DNA of 64,000 nucleotides from assembly GCF_051014685.1 (NCBI RefSeq), contig NW_027478398.1:1240001-1304000 (forward strand), written 5' to 3'. Position numbers and translations under genes: made by a program. Of this stretch, positions 38,474-53,100 are shown one piece after another (the stretch's first letter is position 1; each line of letters starts with the position of its first letter). Below the pieces are notes generated by a model that worked only from the letters and a program-made list of their open reading frames with translations, was not told the DNA's origin and did no database searches. This DNA comes from Ptiloglossa arizonensis (Eukaryota > Arthropoda > Insecta > Hymenoptera > Colletidae).

Positions 38474-41400
38474 CTCGCCCGATTACAACGGTATTTGTAT
38501 TTTTCCCCTAGGCCATTGTAGTTATTGCTTTCGAGTATCAGATTCCGAAAACTTTGATGATTTCTCAACCATTCCTTAAATTCAAACTCCCATATCTCGC
38601 GAACGGATTGACGAACTGGAGATATTCCTGTTGCATCTGAAAGTAGAAACTTGCCCGATTACAATGGTGTGTGTACTTTTCCCCTAGGCCATTCCAGTTA
38701 TCGGTTTCGAGTATCAGAGCAGCAAAAGTTTTGGTGGTTTCACAACAGTTCCATGACTTCAAACTCCCATATCTCGCGAACGGATTGACGGACTCGAGAA
38801 ATTCCTGTTGGACCTGAAAGTAGGAAGTAGCGCGATTACAACGGTATGTGTATTTTTGCCCTAGGCCACAGTAGTTATTGGTTTCGAGAATCAGAATTGC
38901 GAAAATTTTGATGGTTTCTCAACCATTCCATAACTTCAAACTCCCATATCTCGCGAACGGATTGACGAACTCGAGAAATTCCTGTTGCATGTGAGAGCAG
39001 AAACTCGCCCGTTTACAATGGTATGTGTATTCTTGCCCTAGGCCATAGTAGTTATTGGTTTCGAGTATCAGACTTGCGAAAATTTTGATGGCTTCTCAAC
39101 CATTCCTTAACTTCACACTCCCATATCTCGCGAACGGATTGACGAACTCGAGAAATTCCTGTTGCAACTGAAAGTAGAAACTCGCGCGATTACAACGGTA
39201 TGTGTACTTTTGCCCTAGGCCATAGTAGTTATTCGTTTCGAGAATCCGACTTGCGAAAATTTTCATGGTTTCTCAACCATTCCATAAATTCAAACTCCCA
39301 TATCTCGCGAACGGATTGTCGAACTCGAGAAATTCCTGTTGCATCTGAAAGCAGAAACTCGCCCGTTTACAATGGTATGTGTATTCCTGCCCTAGGCCAT
39401 AGTAGTTATTGGTTTCGAGTATCAGACTTGCGAAAATTTTGATGGCTTCTCAACCATTCCTTAACTTCACACTCCCATATCTCGCGAACGGATTGACGAA
39501 CTCGAGAAATTCCGGTTGCATCTGAAAGTAGAAACCTGCCCGATTACAATGGTGTGTGTACTTTTCCCCTAGGCCATTCCAGTTATTGGTTTCGAGTATC
39601 AGACTTGCGAAAATTTTGATGGTTTCTCAACCATTCCTTAACTTCTAACTCCCATATCACGCGAACGGATTGACGAACTCGAGAAATTCCAGTTGCATCT
39701 GAAAGTAGAAACTCGCCCGATTACAATGGTGTGTGTACTTTTCCCCTAGGCCATTCCAGTTATTCGTTGCGGGTATCAGACTTGCGAAAATTTTGATGGT
39801 TTCTCAACCATCTCTTAAATCCAAACTCCCACATCTCGCGAACGGATTGACGAACTCGAGGAATTCCTGTTGCATCTGTAAGTAGAAACTCGCCCGGTTA
39901 CAAAGGTATGTGTATTTTTCGCCTAGGCCTTTGTAGTTATTGGTTTCGAGTATCAGACTTGCGAAAATTTTGATGGTTTCTCAACCATTCCTTAACTTCG
40001 ATCTCCCATACCTCGCGAACGGATTGACGAACTCGAGAAATTCCTACTGCATCTGAAGGCAGAAACACGTCCGATTACAATGGTGTGTGTACTTTTCCCC
40101 TAGGCCATTCCAGTTATTTGTTTCGAGTAACAGACTTGCGAAAATTTTAATGGACTCTCAACCATTCCTTAAATTCAAACTCCCATATCTCGCGAACTGA
40201 TTGACGAACTCGAGAAATTCCTGTTGCATCTGAAAATAGAATCTTGCCCGATTACAATTGTGTGTGTACTTTTCCCCTAGGCCATTCCAGTTATTCGTTT
40301 CGAGTATCTGACTTGCGAAAATTTTGATGGTTTCTCAACCATTGCTTAATTTCAAACTCGCATATCTCGTGAACGGATTGACGAAATCGAGAAATTCCTG
40401 TTGCATCTGAAAGCAGAAACTCGCCCGTTTACAACGGTATGTGTATTTTTGCTGTAGACCATGGTAGTTATTGGTTTCGAGTATCAGACGTGCGAAAACT
40501 TTGATGGTTTCTCAACCATTCCTTAACTTCAAACTCCCATATCTCGCGAACGGATTGACGAACTGGAGATATTCCTGTTGCATCTGAAAGTAGAAACTCG
40601 CCCGATTACAATGGTGTGTGTACTTTTCCCCTAGGCCATTCCAGTTATTGGTTTCGAGTATCAGACTTGCGAAAATTTTGATGGTTTCACAACAATTCCT
40701 TAATTTGAAACTCCCATATCTCGCGAACGGATTGACGAACTCGAGAAATTCCTGTTGCATCTGAAAGTAGAAACTCGCCCGATTACAACGGTATGTGTAT
40801 TGTTGCCCTAGGCCATAGTAGTTATTGGTTTCGAGTATCAGACTTGCGAAAATTTTGATGGTTTCTCAAATATTTCTTAACTTCAAACTCCCCTATCTTG
40901 CGAACGCATTGACGCACTGGAGAAATTCCTATTGCATCTGCAAGTAGAAACTCGCCCGATTACAATGGTGTGTGTACTTTTCCCCTAGGCCATTCCAGTT
41001 ATTGGTTTCGAGTATCAGACTTGCGAAAATTTTGATGGTTTCTCAACCATTGCTTAATTTCAAACTCGCATATCTCGTGAACGGATTGACGAAATCGAGA
41101 AATTCCTGTTGCATCTGAAAGCAGAAACTCGCCCGTTTACAACGGTATGTGTATTTTTGCTGTAGACCATGGTAGTTATTGGTTTCGAGTATCAGACGTG
41201 CGAAAACTTTGATGGTTTCTCAACCATTCCTTAACTTCAAACTCCCATATCTCGCGAACGGATTGACGAACTGGAGATATTCCTGTTGCATCTGAAAGTA
41301 GAAACTCGCCCGATTACAATGGTGTGTGTACTTTTCCCCTAGGCCATTCCAGTTATTGGTTTCGAGTATCAGACTTGCGAAAATTTTGATGGTTTCACAA

Positions 41401-44400
41401 CAATTCCTTAATTTGAAACTCCCATATCTCGCGAACGGATTGACGAACTCGAGAAATTCCTGTTGCATCTGAAAGTAGAAACTCGCCCGATTACAACGGT
41501 ATGTGTATTGTTGCCCTAGGCCATAGTAGTTATTGGTTTCGAGTATCAGACTTGCGAAAATTTTGATGGTTTCTCAAATATTTCTTAACTTCAAACTCCC
41601 CTATCTTGCGAACGCATTGACGCACTGGAGAAATTCCTATTGCATCTGCAAGTAGAAACTCGCCCGATTACAATGGTGTGTGTACTTTTCCCCTAGGCCA
41701 TTCCAGTTATTGGTTTCGAGTATCAGACTTGCGAAAATTTTGATGGTTTCTCAACCATTGCTTAATTTCAAACTCGCATATCTCGTGAACGGATTGACGA
41801 AATCGAGAAATTCCTGTTGCATCTGAAAGCAGAAACTCGCCCGTTTACAACGGTATGTGTATTTTTGCTGTAGACCATGGTAGTTATTGGTTTCGAGTAT
41901 CAGACGTGCGAAAACTTTGATGGTTTCTCAACCATTCCTTAACTTCAAACTCCCATATCTCGCGAACGGATTGACGAACTGGAGATATTCCTGTTGCATC
42001 TGAAAGTAGAAACTCGCCCGATTACAATGGTGTGTGTACTTTTCCCCTAGGCCATTCCAGTTATTGGTTTCGAGTATCAGACTTGCGAAAATTTTGATGG
42101 TTTCACAACAATTCCTTAATTTGAAACTCCCATATCTCGCGAACGGATTGACGAACTCGAGAAATTCCTGTTGCATCTGAAAGTAGAAACTCGCCCGATT
42201 ACAATAGTGTGTGTACTATTCCCCTATACCATTCCAGTTATTGGTTTCGAGTATCAGACCAGCGAATATTTTGTTGGTTTCTCAATCATTCCTTAACTTC
42301 AAAGTGTCTTATCTCGCGAACGGATTGACGAACTCGAGAAATTCCTGTTGCATCTGAAAGTAGAAACTCGCCCGATTGCAACGGTATGTGTATTTTTCCC
42401 CTAGGCCATTGTAGTTATTGGTTTCAATTATCAGACTTACGAAAATTTTGATGGTTTCTCAACCATTCCTTAACTTCAAACTCCCATATCTCGCGAACGG
42501 ATTGACGAACTCGAGAATTTCCTGTTGCATCTGAAAGTAGAAACTCGCCCGATTACAAAGCTATGTGTACTTTTCCCCTAGGCCATTCCAGTTATTGTTT
42601 TCGAGTATCAGACTTGCGAAAATTTTGATGGCTTCTCAACGATTCCTTAACTTCAAACTCCCATAACTCGCGAACGGATTGGCGAACTCGAGAAATTCCT
42701 GTTGCATCTGAAAGTGCAAACTCGATCGATTACAACGGTGTGTGTACTTTTCCCCTAGGCCATTCCAGTTATTGGTTTAGAGTATCAGATTTGCGAAAAT
42801 TTTGATGGTTTCTCAACTATTCCTTAATTTCAAACTTCCATATCTCGCGAACGGATTGACGAACTCGTGAACTTCCGGTTGCATCTGGTAGTAGAAACTC
42901 GCCCGATTACAACGGTATGTGTATTTTTCCCCTAAGCCATTGTAGTTATTGGTTTCGAGTATCAGACTTGCGGAAATTTTGATGGTTTCTCAACCACTCC
43001 TTAATTCCAAACCCTCATATCTCGCGAACCGAATGACGAACTCGAAAAATTCCTGTTGCATCTGAAAGTAGAAACTCGCCCGATTACAATAGTGTGTGTA
43101 CTATTCCCCTATACCATTCCAGTTATTGGTTTCGAGTATCAGACCAGCGAATATTTTGTTGCTTTCTCAATCATTCCTTAACTTCAAAGTGTCTTATCTC
43201 GCGAACGGATTGACGAACTCGAGAAATTCCTGTTGCATCTGAAAGTAGAAACTCGCCCGATTACAATAGTGTGTGTACTATTCCCCTATACCATTCCAGT
43301 TATTGGTTTCGAGTATCAGACCAGCGAATATTTTGTTGCTTTCTCAATCATTCCTTAACTTCAAACTCCCATATGTCGCGAACGGATTGACGAACTCGAG
43401 AAATTCCTGTTGCATCTGAAAGTAGAAACTCGCCCGATTACAAAGCTATGTGTACTTTTCCCCTAGGCCATTCCAGTTATTGGTTTCGAGTATCAGACCA
43501 GCGAAAATTTTGATGGTTTCTCACACATTCCGTAAGTTCAAACTCCCATATCTCGCGAACGGAATGACGAACTCGAGAAATTCCCGTTGCATCTGAAAGT
43601 AGAAACTCGCCCGATTACAAAGGTGTGTGTACTTTTCCCCTAGGCCATTCCAGTTATATGTTTCGGGTATCAGAACAGCGAAAATTTTGATGGTTTCTCA
43701 ACCATTCCTTAACTTCAAACTGTCTTATCTCGCGAACGGTTTGACGAACTCGAGAAATTCCCGTTGCATCTGAATGTAGAAACTCGCCCGATTACAAAGC
43801 TATGTGAATTTTTCCCCTAGGCCTTTGTAGTTATTGGTTTCGAGTATCAGACTTGCGAAAATTTTGATGGCTTCTCAACGATTCCTTAACTTCAAACTCC
43901 CATAACTCGCGAACGGATTGGCGAACTCGAGAAATTCCTGTTGCATCTGAAAGTGCAAACTCGCTCGATTACAACGGTGTGTGTACTTTTCCCCTAGGCC
44001 ATTCCAGTTATTGGTTTAGAGTATCAGATTTGCGAAAATTTTGATGGTTTCTCAACCATTCCTTAATTTCAAACTTCCATATCTCGCGAACGGATTGACG
44101 AACTCGAGAACTTCCGGTTGCATCTGGTAGTAGAAACTCGCCCGATTACAACGGTATGTGTATTTTTCCCCTAGGCCATTGTAGTTATTGGTTTCGAGTA
44201 TCAGATTTGCGGAAATTTTGATGCTTTCTCAACCACTCCTTAAATTCAAACTCCCATATCTCTCGAATTGATTGACGAACTCGAGAATTTCCTATTGCAT
44301 CTGAAAGCAGAAGCTCGCCCGATTACAATGGTATGTGTATTTTTGCCCTAGGCCATAGTAGTCATTGGTCTCTAATATCAGACTTGCGAAAATTTTGATG

Positions 44401-47143
44401 GTTTTTCAACCACTCCTTAACTTCAAACTCCCATATCTCGCGAACGGAATGACGAACTCTAGAAATTCCTGTTGCACCTGAAAGTAGAAACTCGCCCGAT
44501 TACAATAGTGTGTGTACTTTTCCCCTAGGCCATTCCAGTTATTGGTTTCGAGTATCAGACCAGCGAATATTTTGTTGGTTTCTCAATCATTCCTTAACTT
44601 CAAACTGTCTTATGTCGCGAACGGATTGACGAACTCGGGAAATTCCTGTTGCATGTGAGAGCAGAAACTCGCCCGTTTACAATGGTATGTGTATTCTTGC
44701 CCTAGGCCATAGTAGTTATTGGTTTCGAGTATCAGACTTGCGAAAATTTTGATGGCTTCTCAACCATTCCTTAACTTCACACTCCCATATCTCGCGAACG
44801 GATTGACGAACTCGAGAAATTCCTGTTGCAACTGAAAGTAGAAACTCGCGCGATTACAACGGTATGTGTACTTTTGCCCTAGGCCATAGTAGTTATTCGT
44901 TTCGAGAATCCGACTTGCGAAAATTTTCATGGTTTCTCAACCATTCCATAAATTCAAACTCCCATATCTCGCGAACGGATTGTCGAACTCGAGAAATTCC
45001 TGTTGCATCTGAAAGCAGAAACTCGCCCGTTTACAATGGTATGTGTATTCCTGCCCTAGGCCATAGTAGTTATTGGTTTCGAGTATCAGACTTGCGAAAA
45101 TTTTGATGGCTTCTCAACCATTCCTTAACTTCACACTCCCATATCTCGCGAACGGATTGACGAACTCGAGAAATTCCGGTTGCATCTGAAAGTAGAAACC
45201 TGCCCGATTACAATGGTGTGTGTACTTTTCCCCTAGGCCATTCCAGTTATTGGTTTCGAGTATCAGACTTGCGAAAATTTTGATGGTTTCTCAACCATTC
45301 CTTAACTTCTAACTCCCATATCACGCGAACGGATTGACGAACTCGAGAAATTCCAGTTGCATCTGAAAGTAGAAACTCGCCCGATTACAATGGTGTGTGT
45401 ACTTTTCCCCTAGGCCATTCCAGTTATTCGTTGCGGGTATCAGACTTGCGAAAATTTTGATGGTTTCTCAACCATCTCTTAAATCCAAACTCCGACATTT
45501 CGCGAACGGATTGCCGAATTCGAAAAATTTCTGTTTCGTCTGAAAGCAGAAACTCTCCCGATTAGAACGGTATGTGCATTTTTCCCCTAGGCAATTGTAG
45601 TTATTGGTTTCGAGTATCAGACTTGCGAAAATTTTGATGGATTCTCATTCATTCCTTAACTTCAAACTCCCATATCTTCCGAACGGATTGACGAAATCGA
45701 GAAATTCGTGTTGCATCTGAAAGTAGAAACCCGCCCCATTACAATGGTGTGTGCTTTTCCCCTAGGCCATTCCAGTTATTGGTTTCGAGTACCAGAATTG
45801 CGAAAATTTTGATGGTTTCACAACCATTCCTCAACTTCAAACTCCCACATCTCGCGAACGGATTGACGAACTCGAGGAATTCCTGTTGCATCTGTAAGTA
45901 GAAACTCGCCCGGTTACAAAGGTATGTGTATTTTTCGCCTAGGCCTTTGTAGTTATTGGTTTCGAGTATCAGACTTGCGAAAATTTTGATGGTTTCTCAA
46001 CCATTCCTTAACTTCGATCTCCCATACCTCGCGAACGGATTGACGAACTCGAGAAATTCCTACTGCATCTGAAGGCAGAAACACGTCCGATTACAATGGT
46101 GTGTGTACTTTTCCCCTAGGCCATTCCAGTTATTGGTTTCGAGTAACAGACTTGCGAAAATTTTAATGGACTCTCAACCATTCCTTAAATTCAAACTCCC
46201 ATATCTCGCGAACTGATTGACGAACTCGAGAAATTCCTGTTGCATCTGAAAATAGAATCTTGCCCGATTACAATTGTGTGTGTACTTTTCCCCTAGGCCA
46301 TTCCAGTTATTCGTTTCGAGTATCTGACTTGCGAAAATTTTGAAGGTTTCTCTACCATTCCTTAATTTCAAACTCGCATATCTCGCGAACGGATTGAGGA
46401 AATCGTGAAATTCCTGTTGCATCTGAAAGTAGAAACTCGCCCGATTACAACGGTATGTGTATTTCTCCTCTACGCCATTCCAGTTATTGGTTTCGAGTAT
46501 CAGACTTGCGAAAATTTTGATGGTTTCTCCACCATTCCATAACTTCAAACTCCCATATATCGCGAGCGGATTGACGAACTCGAGAAGTTCCTACTGCATC
46601 TGTAGGCAGAAACTCGCCCGATTACAATGGTGTGTGTACTTTTCCCCTAGGCCATTCCAGTTATTGGTTTCGAGTAACAGACTTGCGAAAATTTTAATGG
46701 ACTCTCAACCATTCCTTAAATTCAAACTTCCATATCACGCGAACGGATTGACGAACTCGAGAAATTCCTGTTGCATCTGAAAGCAGAAACTCGCCCGTTT
46801 ACAACGGTATGTGTATTTTTGTCCTAGACCACAGTAGTTATTTTTTTCGAGTATCAGACTTGCGAAAATTTTGATGGTTTCTCAACCATTCCTTAACCTC
46901 AAACTCCCATATCTCGCGAACGGATCGACGAACTCGAGAAATTCCTGTTGAATCTGAAAGCAGACACTCGCCCGTTTACAACGGTATGTGTATTTTTGTC
47001 CTAGGCCACAGTAGTTATTGGTTTCGAGAATCAGACTTGCGAAAATTTTGATGGTTTCTCAACCATTCCATAACTTCAAACTCCCATATCTCGTGAACGG
47101 ATTGACGAAATCGAGAAATTCCTGTTGCATCTGAAAGCAGAAA
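38474..47143 (+). repeat. 49-monomer unit, copy 1 (8,670 bp)
   Basis: The unit opens inside a monomer at actcgcccgattacaacgg followed by the private variant tatttgtatttttcccc. I see no difference from copy 2 at any of the many positions compared. It contains three 708-bp repeats and an internal duplication (38991-39820 against 44655-45480, offset 5,664 bp). Confidence 0.92.
40333..42200 (+). repeat. 4-monomer units of 708 bp, 2.6 copies
   Basis: Units 40333-41040 and 41041-41748 and the partial unit 41749-42200 each start at tctcaaccattgcttaattt. Each includes a monomer with cttgcgaacgcattgacgca and one with ttgctgtagaccatgg. The period is exactly 4 x 177. A single related unit end also stands at 35555. 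Confidence 0.92.
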
Positions 47144-50100
47144 CTCGCCCGATTACAACGGTATTTGTATTTTTCCCCTAGGCCATTGTAGTTATTGCTT
47201 TCGAGTATCAGATTCCGAAAACTTTGATGATTTCTCAACCATTCCTTAAATTCAAACTCCCATATCTCGCGAACGGATTGACGAACTGGAGATATTCCTG
47301 TTGCATCTGAAAGTAGAAACTTGCCCGATTACAATGGTGTGTGTACTTTTCCCCTAGGCCATTCCAGTTATCGGTTTCGAGTATCAGAGCAGCAAAAGTT
47401 TTGGTGGTTTCACAACAGTTCCATGACTTCAAACTCCCATATCTCGCGAACGGATTGACGGACTCGAGAAATTCCTGTTGGACCTGAAAGTAGGAAGTAG
47501 CGCGATTACAACGGTATGTGTATTTTTGCCCTAGGCCACAGTAGTTATTGGTTTCGAGAATCAGAATTGCGAAAATTTTGATGGTTTCTCAACCATTCCA
47601 TAACTTCAAACTCCCATATCTCGCGAACGGATTGACGAACTCGAGAAATTCCTGTTGCATGTGAGAGCAGAAACTCGCCCGTTTACAATGGTATGTGTAT
47701 TCTTGCCCTAGGCCATAGTAGTTATTGGTTTCGAGTATCAGACTTGCGAAAATTTTGATGGCTTCTCAACCATTCCTTAACTTCACACTCCCATATCTCG
47801 CGAACGGATTGACGAACTCGAGAAATTCCTGTTGCAACTGAAAGTAGAAACTCGCGCGATTACAACGGTATGTGTACTTTTGCCCTAGGCCATAGTAGTT
47901 ATTCGTTTCGAGAATCCGACTTGCGAAAATTTTCATGGTTTCTCAACCATTCCATAAATTCAAACTCCCATATCTCGCGAACGGATTGTCGAACTCGAGA
48001 AATTCCTGTTGCATCTGAAAGCAGAAACTCGCCCGTTTACAATGGTATGTGTATTCCTGCCCTAGGCCATAGTAGTTATTGGTTTCGAGTATCAGACTTG
48101 CGAAAATTTTGATGGCTTCTCAACCATTCCTTAACTTCACACTCCCATATCTCGCGAACGGATTGACGAACTCGAGAAATTCCGGTTGCATCTGAAAGTA
48201 GAAACCTGCCCGATTACAATGGTGTGTGTACTTTTCCCCTAGGCCATTCCAGTTATTGGTTTCGAGTATCAGACTTGCGAAAATTTTGATGGTTTCTCAA
48301 CCATTCCTTAACTTCTAACTCCCATATCACGCGAACGGATTGACGAACTCGAGAAATTCCAGTTGCATCTGAAAGTAGAAACTCGCCCGATTACAATGGT
48401 GTGTGTACTTTTCCCCTAGGCCATTCCAGTTATTCGTTGCGGGTATCAGACTTGCGAAAATTTTGATGGTTTCTCAACCATCTCTTAAATCCAAACTCCC
48501 ACATCTCGCGAACGGATTGACGAACTCGAGGAATTCCTGTTGCATCTGTAAGTAGAAACTCGCCCGGTTACAAAGGTATGTGTATTTTTCGCCTAGGCCT
48601 TTGTAGTTATTGGTTTCGAGTATCAGACTTGCGAAAATTTTGATGGTTTCTCAACCATTCCTTAACTTCGATCTCCCATACCTCGCGAACGGATTGACGA
48701 ACTCGAGAAATTCCTACTGCATCTGAAGGCAGAAACACGTCCGATTACAATGGTGTGTGTACTTTTCCCCTAGGCCATTCCAGTTATTTGTTTCGAGTAA
48801 CAGACTTGCGAAAATTTTAATGGACTCTCAACCATTCCTTAAATTCAAACTCCCATATCTCGCGAACTGATTGACGAACTCGAGAAATTCCTGTTGCATC
48901 TGAAAATAGAATCTTGCCCGATTACAATTGTGTGTGTACTTTTCCCCTAGGCCATTCCAGTTATTCGTTTCGAGTATCTGACTTGCGAAAATTTTGATGG
49001 TTTCTCAACCATTGCTTAATTTCAAACTCGCATATCTCGTGAACGGATTGACGAAATCGAGAAATTCCTGTTGCATCTGAAAGCAGAAACTCGCCCGTTT
49101 ACAACGGTATGTGTATTTTTGCTGTAGACCATGGTAGTTATTGGTTTCGAGTATCAGACGTGCGAAAACTTTGATGGTTTCTCAACCATTCCTTAACTTC
49201 AAACTCCCATATCTCGCGAACGGATTGACGAACTGGAGATATTCCTGTTGCATCTGAAAGTAGAAACTCGCCCGATTACAATGGTGTGTGTACTTTTCCC
49301 CTAGGCCATTCCAGTTATTGGTTTCGAGTATCAGACTTGCGAAAATTTTGATGGTTTCACAACAATTCCTTAATTTGAAACTCCCATATCTCGCGAACGG
49401 ATTGACGAACTCGAGAAATTCCTGTTGCATCTGAAAGTAGAAACTCGCCCGATTACAACGGTATGTGTATTGTTGCCCTAGGCCATAGTAGTTATTGGTT
49501 TCGAGTATCAGACTTGCGAAAATTTTGATGGTTTCTCAAATATTTCTTAACTTCAAACTCCCCTATCTTGCGAACGCATTGACGCACTGGAGAAATTCCT
49601 ATTGCATCTGCAAGTAGAAACTCGCCCGATTACAATGGTGTGTGTACTTTTCCCCTAGGCCATTCCAGTTATTGGTTTCGAGTATCAGACTTGCGAAAAT
49701 TTTGATGGTTTCTCAACCATTGCTTAATTTCAAACTCGCATATCTCGTGAACGGATTGACGAAATCGAGAAATTCCTGTTGCATCTGAAAGCAGAAACTC
49801 GCCCGTTTACAACGGTATGTGTATTTTTGCTGTAGACCATGGTAGTTATTGGTTTCGAGTATCAGACGTGCGAAAACTTTGATGGTTTCTCAACCATTCC
49901 TTAACTTCAAACTCCCATATCTCGCGAACGGATTGACGAACTGGAGATATTCCTGTTGCATCTGAAAGTAGAAACTCGCCCGATTACAATGGTGTGTGTA
50001 CTTTTCCCCTAGGCCATTCCAGTTATTGGTTTCGAGTATCAGACTTGCGAAAATTTTGATGGTTTCACAACAATTCCTTAATTTGAAACTCCCATATCTC

Positions 50101-53100
50101 GCGAACGGATTGACGAACTCGAGAAATTCCTGTTGCATCTGAAAGTAGAAACTCGCCCGATTACAACGGTATGTGTATTGTTGCCCTAGGCCATAGTAGT
50201 TATTGGTTTCGAGTATCAGACTTGCGAAAATTTTGATGGTTTCTCAAATATTTCTTAACTTCAAACTCCCCTATCTTGCGAACGCATTGACGCACTGGAG
50301 AAATTCCTATTGCATCTGCAAGTAGAAACTCGCCCGATTACAATGGTGTGTGTACTTTTCCCCTAGGCCATTCCAGTTATTGGTTTCGAGTATCAGACTT
50401 GCGAAAATTTTGATGGTTTCTCAACCATTGCTTAATTTCAAACTCGCATATCTCGTGAACGGATTGACGAAATCGAGAAATTCCTGTTGCATCTGAAAGC
50501 AGAAACTCGCCCGTTTACAACGGTATGTGTATTTTTGCTGTAGACCATGGTAGTTATTGGTTTCGAGTATCAGACGTGCGAAAACTTTGATGGTTTCTCA
50601 ACCATTCCTTAACTTCAAACTCCCATATCTCGCGAACGGATTGACGAACTGGAGATATTCCTGTTGCATCTGAAAGTAGAAACTCGCCCGATTACAATGG
50701 TGTGTGTACTTTTCCCCTAGGCCATTCCAGTTATTGGTTTCGAGTATCAGACTTGCGAAAATTTTGATGGTTTCACAACAATTCCTTAATTTGAAACTCC
50801 CATATCTCGCGAACGGATTGACGAACTCGAGAAATTCCTGTTGCATCTGAAAGTAGAAACTCGCCCGATTACAATAGTGTGTGTACTATTCCCCTATACC
50901 ATTCCAGTTATTGGTTTCGAGTATCAGACCAGCGAATATTTTGTTGGTTTCTCAATCATTCCTTAACTTCAAAGTGTCTTATCTCGCGAACGGATTGACG
51001 AACTCGAGAAATTCCTGTTGCATCTGAAAGTAGAAACTCGCCCGATTGCAACGGTATGTGTATTTTTCCCCTAGGCCATTGTAGTTATTGGTTTCAATTA
51101 TCAGACTTACGAAAATTTTGATGGTTTCTCAACCATTCCTTAACTTCAAACTCCCATATCTCGCGAACGGATTGACGAACTCGAGAATTTCCTGTTGCAT
51201 CTGAAAGTAGAAACTCGCCCGATTACAAAGCTATGTGTACTTTTCCCCTAGGCCATTCCAGTTATTGTTTTCGAGTATCAGACTTGCGAAAATTTTGATG
51301 GCTTCTCAACGATTCCTTAACTTCAAACTCCCATAACTCGCGAACGGATTGGCGAACTCGAGAAATTCCTGTTGCATCTGAAAGTGCAAACTCGATCGAT
51401 TACAACGGTGTGTGTACTTTTCCCCTAGGCCATTCCAGTTATTGGTTTAGAGTATCAGATTTGCGAAAATTTTGATGGTTTCTCAACTATTCCTTAATTT
51501 CAAACTTCCATATCTCGCGAACGGATTGACGAACTCGTGAACTTCCGGTTGCATCTGGTAGTAGAAACTCGCCCGATTACAACGGTATGTGTATTTTTCC
51601 CCTAAGCCATTGTAGTTATTGGTTTCGAGTATCAGACTTGCGGAAATTTTGATGGTTTCTCAACCACTCCTTAATTCCAAACCCTCATATCTCGCGAACC
51701 GAATGACGAACTCGAAAAATTCCTGTTGCATCTGAAAGTAGAAACTCGCCCGATTACAATAGTGTGTGTACTATTCCCCTATACCATTCCAGTTATTGGT
51801 TTCGAGTATCAGACCAGCGAATATTTTGTTGCTTTCTCAATCATTCCTTAACTTCAAAGTGTCTTATCTCGCGAACGGATTGACGAACTCGAGAAATTCC
51901 TGTTGCATCTGAAAGTAGAAACTCGCCCGATTACAATAGTGTGTGTACTATTCCCCTATACCATTCCAGTTATTGGTTTCGAGTATCAGACCAGCGAATA
52001 TTTTGTTGCTTTCTCAATCATTCCTTAACTTCAAACTCCCATATGTCGCGAACGGATTGACGAACTCGAGAAATTCCTGTTGCATCTGAAAGTAGAAACT
52101 CGCCCGATTACAAAGCTATGTGTACTTTTCCCCTAGGCCATTCCAGTTATTGGTTTCGAGTATCAGACCAGCGAAAATTTTGATGGTTTCTCACACATTC
52201 CGTAAGTTCAAACTCCCATATCTCGCGAACGGAATGACGAACTCGAGAAATTCCCGTTGCATCTGAAAGTAGAAACTCGCCCGATTACAAAGGTGTGTGT
52301 ACTTTTCCCCTAGGCCATTCCAGTTATATGTTTCGGGTATCAGAACAGCGAAAATTTTGATGGTTTCTCAACCATTCCTTAACTTCAAACTGTCTTATCT
52401 CGCGAACGGTTTGACGAACTCGAGAAATTCCCGTTGCATCTGAATGTAGAAACTCGCCCGATTACAAAGCTATGTGAATTTTTCCCCTAGGCCTTTGTAG
52501 TTATTGGTTTCGAGTATCAGACTTGCGAAAATTTTGATGGCTTCTCAACGATTCCTTAACTTCAAACTCCCATAACTCGCGAACGGATTGGCGAACTCGA
52601 GAAATTCCTGTTGCATCTGAAAGTGCAAACTCGCTCGATTACAACGGTGTGTGTACTTTTCCCCTAGGCCATTCCAGTTATTGGTTTAGAGTATCAGATT
52701 TGCGAAAATTTTGATGGTTTCTCAACCATTCCTTAATTTCAAACTTCCATATCTCGCGAACGGATTGACGAACTCGAGAACTTCCGGTTGCATCTGGTAG
52801 TAGAAACTCGCCCGATTACAACGGTATGTGTATTTTTCCCCTAGGCCATTGTAGTTATTGGTTTCGAGTATCAGATTTGCGGAAATTTTGATGCTTTCTC
52901 AACCACTCCTTAAATTCAAACTCCCATATCTCTCGAATTGATTGACGAACTCGAGAATTTCCTATTGCATCTGAAAGCAGAAGCTCGCCCGATTACAATG
53001 GTATGTGTATTTTTGCCCTAGGCCATAGTAGTCATTGGTCTCTAATATCAGACTTGCGAAAATTTTGATGGTTTTTCAACCACTCCTTAACTTCAAACTC